A stretch of 64,000 nt of DNA, taken from assembly GCA_963749515.1 (NCBI GenBank), contig CAVVMR010000006.1, positions 124,001 through 188,000 of the forward strand, given 5' to 3'. Source of the DNA: Gaiellasilicea sp963749515 (GTDB taxonomy: Bacteria; Actinomycetota; Thermoleophilia; Gaiellales; Gaiellaceae). The notes under the pieces are model-generated. The model worked only from the letters and a program-made list of their open reading frames with translations. It ran no database searches and had not been told where the DNA came from. A program made the translations under genes and the position numbers. Below are positions 27,837 to 35,475 of this stretch, in pieces (the first letter of the stretch is position 1; the number at the start of each line of letters is the position of its first letter).

Positions 27837-28838
27837 ATGCGCAGGGGCTCGATTGTCCGCATCACGATCTACGGCGTCCTAGCGGGAATCCTGGCGTCGG
27901 TGGTCGCCGTGCTCGTGCCCTGGCTGCCGACCTCGGCTTCCGAGGAGATGGACCGGATCGAATTCACGTTCTGGTTCACGACCGTCATCTGCATCGCCGT
28001 CTTCGCCGTGGTCGCGGCCGCGATCGTCTATTCGGTGCTCAAGTTCCGCGTCCAGCCAGAGGACGAGTCGGACGGGCCGCCGATCCACGGGCACACGGGG
28101 CTCGAGATCGTCTGGACGGCGATCCCCGCGGTGCTCGTCACCGCGATCTCCGTCGTCAGCGCGATCGTGCTCGCGAAGAACGACGACGCGGGGCCGAACC
28201 CGCTCCGGATCGCCGTCACCGCGCAGCAGTTCGCGTGGAAGTTCGAGTATCCCGGCGAGAGCAAGGTCACCTCCGGCCAGCTCGTGCTCCCCCTCGGGCA
28301 GCCGGTCAAGCTGACGCTGCGCTCGCTGGACGTGATCCACGCTTTCTGGGTGCCGGAGTTCGGGCAGAAGTCCGACGCCGTCCCGGGCGTCGAGACGACG
28401 CTCGTGATCACGCCGACCAGGCTGGGCGAGTACGCGGTGGTCTGCACGGAGCTCTGCGGGCTCGGACACCCGACGATGAGAGCGCATGTGCGCGTCGTGA
28501 GGCGCAACGAGTACGACAGGTTCCTGGCCGACGCTTCGGCCGGCGCGAGCGAGAACCCCGGCGAAGCGGCCTTCACGACGGCGGGCTGCGGCTCCTGCCA
28601 CGCGTTCGAGCCGGCCGGCACCGACTCTCAGGTGGGCCCGGCCCTCGACGCGATGGAGCCGCCGGGCGGGCAGCCGCTCGAGGAGTTCGTCCGCGAGTCG
28701 ATCGTCGAGCCGAATGCAGAGATCGCGGATGGGTATCAACCTGACGTGATGCCGAACACCTTCGACGCGTCGCTCTCCGACGACGCGCTCGACGCGCTGG
28801 TGCAGTATCTCGTCGACGGACAGAAGGGGAGTAAGTGA
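27837..28838 (+). CDS. ctaC: Cytochrome c oxidase subunit II with fused cytochrome c domain
   Basis: 333 residues of a caa3-type oxidase. Two N-terminal membrane spans (about 8-30 and 42-66) lead to a cupredoxin domain with the CuA ligands His in VIHAFWVPEF and CTELCGLGHPTM. A C-terminal cytochrome c domain has the heme motif CGSCH near residue 248 and a Met ligand probably in PDVMPNTF. Electrons pass from a soluble donor through heme c and CuA to subunit I. The ATG at 27837 follows TAGGCT (27823-27828) by eight bases. First gene of the oxidase operon. Confidence 0.95.
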   Translation: MRRGSIVRITIYGVLAGILASVVAVLVPWLPTSASEEMDRIEFTFWFTTVICIAVFAVVAAAIVYSVLKFRVQPEDESDGPPIHGHTGLEIVWTAIPAVLVTAISVVSAIVLAKNDDAGPNPLRIAVTAQQFAWKFEYPGESKVTSGQLVLPLGQPVKLTLRSLDVIHAFWVPEFGQKSDAVPGVETTLVITPTRLGEYAVVCTELCGLGHPTMRAHVRVVRRNEYDRFLADASAGASENPGEAAFTTAGCGSCHAFEPAGTDSQVGPALDAMEPPGGQPLEEFVRESIVEPNAEIADGYQPDVMPNTFDASLSDDALDALVQYLVDGQKGSK

Positions 28839-30778
28839 CCGAGGTCGCCCATACGCACGACACGCACACGCCGGCGCCGCCAAGGCGCGGCCGCGAGCGC
28901 GTGACGAAGCCCGGCATGCTTCGCGCCGTCTGGGTCACGCCCGTCTTCTGGGCAATCGGGGCCGGAATCGTGCTCTTCTTCCGCTGGCTCGGCCACTACG
29001 ACCCGACCTGGGACTGGGTCGTGATCGCAGTCGTCGCGTTCATGACGACGGCGCCGATCGGCTTCCTGACCGGTATCGGTGCGTTCGACTACTGGCTCCA
29101 CTACATCTCGGGCCGCCCGACGCGCGAGGAAGACCACTCGGGCCACGGCGCCTACAGCTGGCGCGACTACTTCAAGGTCAACACCGACCACAAGGTCATC
29201 GGCATCCAGTACCTCGTCACCACGTTCTTCTTCTTCATCTGCGGCGGGCTGATGGCGATGCTCTTCCGCGCCGAGCTCGCGAATCCCGACATGCAGTACG
29301 TCGACACGCAGACCTTCAACGGTCTCGTGTCCGAGCACGCGGCGCTGATGATCTTCCTCTTCATCATCCCCGCCTTCGCCGGCCTCGCCAACTTCGCGGT
29401 GCCGCTGATGCTCGGCGCTCCCGACATGGCGTTCCCGCGCCTGAACGCGCTCTCGTTCTGGCTGCTGCCGATCGCCGGGATCATGTTCCTCGCGGCCTTC
29501 CTCGCACCCGGCGGCGCCTTCGCGGCTGGGTGGACGGGCTATCCCCCGCTCGCGACCACCGGCACCGACGGCAACGTCTTCTTCCAGATGGGCGTGCAGT
29601 GGGCCGGCGCGTCGTCGATCATGACCGCGCTCAACTTCCTGGTCACGATCATCACCATGCGGGCGCCGGGGATGACCTTCTGGCGGATGCCGCTCCTCGT
29701 CTGGGCGAACTTCACGACCTCGCTGCTCGTCGTGATCGCGACGCCGTTCATCGCCGGGTCACAGTTCTTCGCCCTCTTCGACCGTGTCATGCACACGAAC
29801 TACTTCAACGTCGCCGAGGGCGGCTACGTGCTCGGCTACCAGCACATCTTCTGGTTCTACTCGCACCCGGCCGTCTACATCATGATGCTGCCCGGGTTCG
29901 GGATCATCTCCGAGGTGCTGGCGGTGATGAGCCGTAAGCCTGTGTTCGGCTACCGGCTGATGGCTCTCTCGCTGATGGCGATCCTCGTGCTCGGCTTCTC
30001 GGTCTGGGCCCACCACATGTTCGTGGCGGGGATGGCTCCCTGGCTGCGCGTCCCGATGATGGTCACGTCGATGATCATCGCGGTGCCGACGGGGATCAAG
30101 GTGTTCTCCTGGCTAGCAACGATGTGGGAGGGCAAGCTCCACTTCCGAACTCCGATGCTCTTCGCGCTCGGCTTCCTCTCGATGTTCGTGCTCGGCGGGC
30201 TCTCCGGGATCTTCCTCGCTTCGGTGCCGATCGACATCGCCGCCTCCGACACCTACTTCATCGTCGCGCACATCCACTACGTGCTCTTCGGAGGCTCCGT
30301 CTTCACGATCTTCGCGGGGATCTACTACTGGTTCCCGAAGATGACCGGCCGGATGTACAACGAGCGGCTCGGGAAGCTTCACTTCTGGCTCACGTTCATC
30401 GGCTTCAACGGCACGTTCTTCCCGATGCACTGGGTCGGCCTGCAGGGAATGCCTCGCCGGGTGGCCGACTACTCGGCCGAGTTCGGGGACTGGAACCTGA
30501 TCATCTCGATGTTCTCGTTCCTCCTCGGCGCCTCGACGATCATCTTCTTCTACAACGTGATCGTGAGCTGGACTCGCGGCCCGATCGCTCCCTCGAACCC
30601 GTGGCGCGCGCTGACCCTCGAGTGGCAAGTGACCTCGCCACCGCCCGTCTTCAACTTCGACGAGATACCGCAGGTCGTCGGCAGTCCGTACGAGTACGGC
30701 GTGCCGGGCGCGAAGCACGCGGTGCTGAACGGCGGTGCGGCCGCTGCGACGAAGGACGAGGAGGAGGTCGTACGGTGA
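28835..30778 (+). CDS. ctaD: Cytochrome c oxidase subunit I, A2-type
   Basis: 647 residues with about 14 membrane spans, counting two extra N-terminal ones ahead of the standard twelve. Heme and CuB ligands are present: NGLVSEHAALM, HPAVY, VWAHHMF and HIHYVLFG. The K-channel Lys is in VPTGIKVFSW. The usual D-channel Glu (HPEVY) is Ala here and is preceded by Tyr-Ser (WFYSHPAVY), the A2-family hallmark also seen in Thermus caa3. GTG start overlaps ctaC by four bases. Reduces O2 to water with proton pumping. Confidence 0.96.
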   Translation: MTEVAHTHDTHTPAPPRRGRERVTKPGMLRAVWVTPVFWAIGAGIVLFFRWLGHYDPTWDWVVIAVVAFMTTAPIGFLTGIGAFDYWLHYISGRPTREEDHSGHGAYSWRDYFKVNTDHKVIGIQYLVTTFFFFICGGLMAMLFRAELANPDMQYVDTQTFNGLVSEHAALMIFLFIIPAFAGLANFAVPLMLGAPDMAFPRLNALSFWLLPIAGIMFLAAFLAPGGAFAAGWTGYPPLATTGTDGNVFFQMGVQWAGASSIMTALNFLVTIITMRAPGMTFWRMPLLVWANFTTSLLVVIATPFIAGSQFFALFDRVMHTNYFNVAEGGYVLGYQHIFWFYSHPAVYIMMLPGFGIISEVLAVMSRKPVFGYRLMALSLMAILVLGFSVWAHHMFVAGMAPWLRVPMMVTSMIIAVPTGIKVFSWLATMWEGKLHFRTPMLFALGFLSMFVLGGLSGIFLASVPIDIAASDTYFIVAHIHYVLFGGSVFTIFAGIYYWFPKMTGRMYNERLGKLHFWLTFIGFNGTFFPMHWVGLQGMPRRVADYSAEFGDWNLIISMFSFLLGASTIIFFYNVIVSWTRGPIAPSNPWRALTLEWQVTSPPPVFNFDEIPQVVGSPYEYGVPGAKHAVLNGGAAAATKDEEEVVR

Positions 30779-31617
30779 GCGAGCGGCGCAAGATCCTCGT
30801 CGTCGCGAACGAGACGCTGACGGGAGAGGAGCTGCTCGACGCGGTGCGCAAGCGGGTTGCCGGAGCCGACGCGCTCGTCGTCGTGATCGCTCCCGTGAAC
30901 GCTCCCCGTGAGGGGTACGTGGTCTACGAGAACACGCGCCGCGCTGCGGCGGGCCGGCGGCTCGACAAGGCGCTCGAGCAGCTCCGCGAGGCGGGGATCC
31001 CGGCTTCGGGGCATGTCGTCGACAACGATCCCCTCACGGCGGTCAGAGACGCGATCGCGATGGAGGAGCCCGACGAGCTCGTCGTCTCCACTCATCCCGA
31101 GGCGAAGTCCGGCTGGCGGCGGCGCAACCTGCTCGAGGAGATTCGGAAGGCGGCCGGTGAGCGGCCGGTCGAGCACGTGGTCTCGGAGGTCGCCTCGCGC
31201 ACCGGTGCGCAGAACATCCTCGTGGTCGCGAACGAGACCGTGCTCGGCGCGCCGCTGCTCGACCGGATCCGCGAGAAGGCACGGACCGGTGGCGAGGGGA
31301 CGAGCTTCCTGATCGTCTCGCCGCAGAGCGATCCCGACCAGGGCGCGCATCCGGAGGCCGACCGCCGGTTGCGCCAGGTGCTCGCGCAGCTGCGATCGGA
31401 GGGCATCGAAGCGCACGGGCAGGTTGCGCATCCGGATCCGTTCACCGCGGCGATGCACGCCGTCCGCGACGAGAGCATCGACGCGATCCTGGTTTCCACG
31501 TTCCCCGAGCAGCGCGGCTCTTCCTGGCTGCGCCGTGACCTGGTCGGCCGGCTGACGAGCGAAGCGAATGTCCCGGTCGAGCACGTGGTGGTCGAGCCGT
31601 CGGAGGTGGGTGCGTGA
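30775..31617 (+). CDS. Tandem UspA-like domain protein in the oxidase operon
   Basis: 280 residues with two copies of a universal-stress-protein-like unit: KILVVANETLTGEELLDAV with STHPEAKSGWRRRNL, then NILVVANETVLGAPLLDRI with STFPEQRGSSWLRRDL. Soluble, no membrane span. GTG start overlaps the ctaD stop and the 3' end overlaps ctaE, so it is co-translated inside the oxidase operon. The G-x2-G-x9-G-S/T nucleotide motif of ATP-binding Usp proteins is not clear. A sensor or assembly role for the oxidase is inference. Confidence 0.78.
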   Translation: MSERRKILVVANETLTGEELLDAVRKRVAGADALVVVIAPVNAPREGYVVYENTRRAAAGRRLDKALEQLREAGIPASGHVVDNDPLTAVRDAIAMEEPDELVVSTHPEAKSGWRRRNLLEEIRKAAGERPVEHVVSEVASRTGAQNILVVANETVLGAPLLDRIREKARTGGEGTSFLIVSPQSDPDQGAHPEADRRLRQVLAQLRSEGIEAHGQVAHPDPFTAAMHAVRDESIDAILVSTFPEQRGSSWLRRDLVGRLTSEANVPVEHVVVEPSEVGA

Positions 31618-32216
31618 GCGCGCACGCGGACACTCCCCATCACGGCCCGCCGATCGCGAACAAGAGCTCGCGGATCGAGGCGACGGTCCTCGGCATGTTC
31701 CTCTTCATCGCGTCTGAGGCGATGTTGTTCGGCGCCTTCTTCACGGCGTACTTCTTCGTCCGTGTGGTCAATCCGGAGGCGCAGGCGTGGCCGCTTCCGC
31801 CCTTCCATCTGCCCGTGTTCGTGGCGGGCGTCAACACCGCCGTGCTGCTCACCTCGAGCTTCACGATGCACTGGGCGCTGCAGTCGATCAAGCGCGGTAA
31901 CCGCGCCGGCATGAAGGCCGGGCTGGTGCTCACGCTCCTGATGGGCCTCGCGTTCCTGCTGACGCAGATGCTCGAGTACGCGCGGATCGGCTTCAACCCC
32001 TCCGACGGGGCGTTCGGCACGATCTTCTTCGGCCTCACAGGCCTGCACGGGGCTCACGTGTTCGTCGGGCTGACGCTGCTCACGATCGCGACCGTGCGTG
32101 CCTTCCGCGGCCATTTCACCCCGGAGCACCACCACGGGGTCGAGATTCCTGGAATCTACTGGCACTTCGTCGACGTAATGTGGATCGTGGTGTACGCGAC
32201 GATCTACCTGCTCTAG
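31614..32216 (+). CDS. ctaE: Cytochrome c oxidase subunit III
   Basis: 200 residues with five predicted spans, the short form lacking the first two spans of the mitochondrial subunit. GMFLFIASEAMLFGAFFTAYF, the ITGLHGAHV-like segment GLTGLHGAHVFVG and the closing YWHFVDVMWIVVYATIYLL are diagnostic. It stabilises subunit I and supports proton uptake. GTG start overlaps the upstream Usp gene by four bases. Confidence 0.93.
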   Translation: MSAHADTPHHGPPIANKSSRIEATVLGMFLFIASEAMLFGAFFTAYFFVRVVNPEAQAWPLPPFHLPVFVAGVNTAVLLTSSFTMHWALQSIKRGNRAGMKAGLVLTLLMGLAFLLTQMLEYARIGFNPSDGAFGTIFFGLTGLHGAHVFVGLTLLTIATVRAFRGHFTPEHHHGVEIPGIYWHFVDVMWIVVYATIYLL

Positions 32217-32218
32217 CG

Positions 32219-32857
32219 ATGGCACGAAACCCGTTCCGCAGCGAAGCCGAGGCCTACCGCTTTCTGCTGCTGACGGTGGGGTACTTCGCGCTGATCGTGG
32301 CTGCCGCGGCGATCGAGACGTGGCTCGGGCTGGTCGTGTTCGTCGCCCTCACCGCGGCGGCGATCTGGTTCTGGATGCGGTCGCGCTCGAACGAGCCGGT
32401 GATGAAGGCATCGGTGCCGCAGGTCGGTAGCGACAACGAGCGGCGGATTCTCGTGATCGCCAACGAGACCGTCGGCGGCGACGAGCTGCTCGCGATCCTG
32501 CGCCGGAAGGCGGAGGGCATTCAGGAGAGGATCCTCGTCGTCTGCCCGGCTCTCAACTCGCAGGTTCGGCACTGGGCCTCGGACGAGGACGGTGCTCGCG
32601 CTGCCGCCCAGGAGCGGCTCGACGCGAGCCTCGCGCAGCTTCGGCGCGACGGCGTCCAGGCGGAAGGCGCGGTCGGGGACGGCGATCCGCTGCAGGCGAT
32701 GGAGGACGCGCTGCGCACATTCGGCGCCGACGAGATCGTGATCTCCACTCATCCCGAGGGCCGCTCGCACTGGCTGGAGCGGAACGTCGTCGGCGCGGCC
32801 CGAGACCGCTTCGACGTCCCGATCACCCACGTCGTCGTCGACCTCGAAGCCCGCTAG
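32219..32857 (+). CDS. Two-span membrane protein with C-terminal Usp-like domain (possible oxidase subunit IV analogue)
   Basis: 212 residues. The N-terminal 60 contain two membrane spans (RFLLLTVGYFALIVAAAAIE and a second directly after), the size and position of an actinobacterial subunit IV; the rest is a Usp-like domain (RRILVIANETVGGDELLAIL and STHPEGRSHWLERNV) closely similar to the tandem protein two genes upstream. ATG two bases after the ctaE stop. I know of no named family with this exact fusion. Last gene of the operon. Confidence 0.72.
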   Translation: MARNPFRSEAEAYRFLLLTVGYFALIVAAAAIETWLGLVVFVALTAAAIWFWMRSRSNEPVMKASVPQVGSDNERRILVIANETVGGDELLAILRRKAEGIQERILVVCPALNSQVRHWASDEDGARAAAQERLDASLAQLRRDGVQAEGAVGDGDPLQAMEDALRTFGADEIVISTHPEGRSHWLERNVVGAARDRFDVPITHVVVDLEAR

Positions 32858-32880
32858 ACCCACGTCTCCTTGGGACGCGT

Positions 32881-32904
32881 CCGGGGTCAGACCCCGTCGT
32901 GTCC
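32881..32904. repeat. REP element, left flank of the RAYT gene
   Basis: 24 bp containing the palindrome GGGGTCAGACCCC (32883-32895) followed by GTCGTGTCC. It is the perfect reverse complement of 33449-33472 on the other side of the transposase gene. Confidence 0.88.
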
Positions 32905-32950
32905 CGAACCGCCACTATCGCCCGCGCGATTGCGCCGCTACCTTCGCGGC

Positions 32951-33424
32951 GTGCCTCGTCCACTCCGTGTCCACGTTGCCAACGGGGTTTTTCACGTCAC
33001 GCAGCGTGCGACAGGGCACGAGACGCTCTTCATCGACGCGACCGATCACGACACGTTCGACCGGCTCCTTGGGCTCGCTGTGAAGCGCGCGAGGTGGAAG
33101 CTGCACGCGCACTGCCACATGTCCAACCACGTGCATCTGCTCGTTCAGACGCCCGCGCCAACACTGCCGCTAGGCATGCAGTTCCTCACCTCGCAGTACG
33201 TTCAGGAGTTCAACCTGCGCCACGGCCGGCGAGGCGCTCTCGTCCAGGGCCGATACAAGTCCGGCCTCGTCGAGACGCCTGAGCACTTTCTGTCCTGTCT
33301 GCAGTACTTTGCGCTCAACCCGGTTGCGGCCGGCCTCTGTGACCGGCCTGAGGACTGGCCGTGGAGCAGCTACACGGGCCTGGCGCGGATCTTGAAACGT
33401 GAGTTCGACATGGCCTTCGCGTAG
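32951..33424 (+). CDS. REP-associated tyrosine transposase (RAYT, Y1_Tnp/TnpA_REP)
   Basis: 157 residues. The HUH metal motif is visible in HMSNHVHLLV (about residues 56-65), and the probable nucleophile Tyr is in SQYVQEFN near residue 83; VQGRYKSGLVE, YFALNPVAAGL and WPWSSY are diagnostic of this branch of the IS200/IS605 transposases. Single-copy, domesticated enzymes of this type nick and mobilise REP palindromes. I choose the GTG at 32951 because TACCTT (32939-32944) ends six bases upstream and the Rossmann-free N terminus fits the family. Flanked by perfect inverted REP copies. Confidence 0.9.
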   Translation: MPRPLRVHVANGVFHVTQRATGHETLFIDATDHDTFDRLLGLAVKRARWKLHAHCHMSNHVHLLVQTPAPTLPLGMQFLTSQYVQEFNLRHGRRGALVQGRYKSGLVETPEHFLSCLQYFALNPVAAGLCDRPEDWPWSSYTGLARILKREFDMAFA

Positions 33425-33448
33425 GCGCTCTGACGACACGGCCGTTTC

Positions 33449-33472
33449 GGACACGACGGGGTCTGACCCCGG
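33449..33472. repeat. REP element, right flank of the RAYT gene
   Basis: GGACACGACGGGGTCTGACC and the next four bases, inverted relative to the left copy with no mismatch over 24 bp. An 11-bp direct repeat GGCCGTTTCGG (33440-33450 and 33477-33487) brackets the palindrome. Confidence 0.88.
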
Positions 33473-33496
33473 CCAGGGCCGTTTCGGCCAGGGTGG

Positions 33497-34186
33497 CTAG
33501 CCGCCGGCGCTCTGGGAGACGTAGTCGGCGACTGCTGCGATCTGCTCTTCCGAGTACGAGTCCTTGAATGCCGGCATCACGCCCTTGCCGTTCGTGACGC
33601 GGTCGATCACGAGCTCCTTCGACGGCTTCGCGTCGTCGAGGTTCGGCCCGACCGTGCCGCTCGCCCCTGCCGCCTCGAGGACGTGGCAGCCGCCGCAGCC
33701 GGCCTCGGCGAAGATCGACTCGCCGTCCGCTGCCTCGCCCTCGCCACCACCACCGTCGCCCTCACCGCCACCACCGGTCTCGGTTCCGGGCTGGGCGCGC
33801 ACCGGCAGAGCGGCCACGGAAGCGATGTACAGCGCGACCGAGTCCGCATCCTCACCGGTGACGATGTCTGCCGGCATCCCGGGAGCGCCGGTCGGCGGCT
33901 CTTCGACCGGATACGCGATCTGGCTGCGGATGACCGACTGGATCGTCAGCTCGCCGAGACCGTCGGTCCGTGACTGGCGAAAAGCGTCGTCGAGGTTCGG
34001 CCCGATCACGCCACGTGTGCCGGCGTCGGCCAGCGTGTGGCATTGGCCGCACTTCTCCCCGAAGAGCTCCTTGCCGCGCGTCGTGTCGCCGGAGCCGGCC
34101 TCAGGGAGACCGGTGGTGCCGCAGCCGGTCGCGGCGAGCGCCGCGATCAGGACCGCGCAGGCACCGGCCAGCCCGCGCAACCGCAC
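33497..34186 (-). CDS. Diheme c-type cytochrome lipoprotein
   Basis: 229 residues. Lipoprotein-like signal ending LAATGCG, then two cytochrome c domains with CGQCH (about residue 46) and CGGCH (about 162), each followed by a plausible Met ligand (PGMPADI and GVMPAF). A Gly/Glu-rich linker joins them. Likely passes electrons on the outer face, for example to the caa3 oxidase upstream. The GTG start is one base after the STAS gene stop. Last gene of a reverse-strand unit beginning at tatA. Confidence 0.86.
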   Translation of the reverse strand: MRLRGLAGACAVLIAALAATGCGTTGLPEAGSGDTTRGKELFGEKCGQCHTLADAGTRGVIGPNLDDAFRQSRTDGLGELTIQSVIRSQIAYPVEEPPTGAPGMPADIVTGEDADSVALYIASVAALPVRAQPGTETGGGGEGDGGGGEGEAADGESIFAEAGCGGCHVLEAAGASGTVGPNLDDAKPSKELVIDRVTNGKGVMPAFKDSYSEEQIAAVADYVSQSAGG

Positions 34187-34187
34187 C

Positions 34188-34538
34188 CTAGGCGGCAGAA
34201 CCCGTGCCGAGGGCAGCGTCGAGCGTCGGGTGGATCGCAAAGACGCGGTCGAGGCCGGTGATCTCGAAGATCTTCGTGATGTTTCGGTCGCTGCAGACGA
34301 GCGAGAGCTGCCCTTCGTTCGTCCGTAGCCTTTTCACGCCGCCGACCAGCACGCCGAGGGTGGTCGAGTCGATGAACGTCGTGTTGCTGAGGTCGACGAT
34401 GACATCGCGGCCCCCCTGCTCGATCACCTCGAGCAGTTGCTGCTTGAACTCCGGAGCCGTGTAGAGATCGACCTCACCCGAGAGGGAGATCACGTACTGG
34501 CCGTCGGTCAGCTTCTCGGTCTTGACGTCGAAATTCAT
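34188..34538 (-). CDS. STAS-domain anti-sigma-factor antagonist
   Basis: 116 residues, a single SpoIIAA/RsbV-type STAS domain: SLSGEVDLYTAPEFKQQL, then VDLSNTTFIDSTTLGVLVGG, where the Ser in IDST is the residue phosphorylated in this family, and a C-terminal helix with GLDRVFAI. When dephosphorylated, such proteins bind anti-sigma kinases and free a sigma factor. No kinase or sigma partner is adjacent; the gene is coupled to a cytochrome gene. Confidence 0.92.
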   Translation of the reverse strand: MNFDVKTEKLTDGQYVISLSGEVDLYTAPEFKQQLLEVIEQGGRDVIVDLSNTTFIDSTTLGVLVGGVKRLRTNEGQLSLVCSDRNITKIFEITGLDRVFAIHPTLDAALGTGSAA

Positions 34539-34599
34539 CTGATGTGTGCCCCCACTGATTGCGAACAGGTTGGGGTTGTCTTTCCGGTAGCTGCTGAGT

Positions 34600-35475
34600 C
34601 TAACCCGACGGTGCCGGGGCCTGTGTGGCCTTCAGCTGCGCGATCTGCTGTTTGACGATGCCCGCGCTCGGGTCGTCCGGGGCGAGCTTCAGAAACGCCT
34701 CGTACGCAGAGATCGCCGTGGCGACGTCGCCGCCCTGCTGTGCCGCCTGGGCCAGCTCGAGCTGGATGTTCGGATCCTTCGGTGCGAGCACGACCAGCCG
34801 CTGATACGCCTGCTGCGCGCTCTGGTACGCCGTTTGGGCCTTGGTGTACGCGGAGTTGACGGCTTCGCTCGCCTCGGTCGCGATCGCCTGGTCGATCGGG
34901 TCCGGCCCGATCGTCGCGCCCTTGCCGAGGTCGAGCGACGAGCCGAACGTGGAACCGAAGGTGACATAGCTGGCGCGCAGCTGGGCCAGCTGCGCCTCCT
35001 GGGCGAACTGGCTGCCCTGACCGAGGTGGAGGCCGGCGAGCTCGCGCAGCGCCTCCTGATCCTTCGGCCTGAGGTCCAGGTAACCGTTGAGCGCGACGAT
35101 GGCCTCGTCCGTCTCGCCGTCCGTCTCGAGCGCGGTCGCGAGGTTCCGATGCGCCTGCGCGCTCTTGGGGTTCTTCTGCACCTGCTCGCGTGCCTCGGAC
35201 ACGGAGACGTTGCCGCCCGCGTTGCTCCCGTCGTTGCGGAGGAGCTCGCCGATGCCGCCGCCGCTGCCTGAGCCGCCGACGTTGAAGACCACGAAGCCGA
35301 TCAGGAACGAGAGGGCGAGGAACACGAAAACCCACTTCGCATGGCTGCGGATGCGGGTGAAGAAGAGGGTGTCCTCTATGGCGGCGAGGTCGCTGTCACG
35401 GCGGGGGGTGTCGCGCCGGCCGGCGCCAGCATGCGACTTCGCGCGCTGGACGCGGCGTCGATCAGCTCGTGCCAT
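34600..35475 (-). CDS. Single-span membrane protein with TPR-like repeats
   Basis: 291 residues: a basic cytoplasmic N terminus, one membrane span near residues 48-66 (WVFVFLALSFLIGFVVFNVG), a Gly/Ser linker and an external helical-repeat region (AREQVQKNPKSAQAHRNLATALETDG; AYQRLVVLAPKDPNIQLELAQAAQQGG). The ATG has a strong GAGGAGGA site seven bases upstream even though it lies 100 bases inside the amidohydrolase gene. Probably a scaffold; no enzymatic motif. Confidence 0.82.
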   Translation of the reverse strand: MARADRRRVQRAKSHAGAGRRDTPRRDSDLAAIEDTLFFTRIRSHAKWVFVFLALSFLIGFVVFNVGGSGSGGGIGELLRNDGSNAGGNVSVSEAREQVQKNPKSAQAHRNLATALETDGETDEAIVALNGYLDLRPKDQEALRELAGLHLGQGSQFAQEAQLAQLRASYVTFGSTFGSSLDLGKGATIGPDPIDQAIATEASEAVNSAYTKAQTAYQSAQQAYQRLVVLAPKDPNIQLELAQAAQQGGDVATAISAYEAFLKLAPDDPSAGIVKQQIAQLKATQAPAPSG

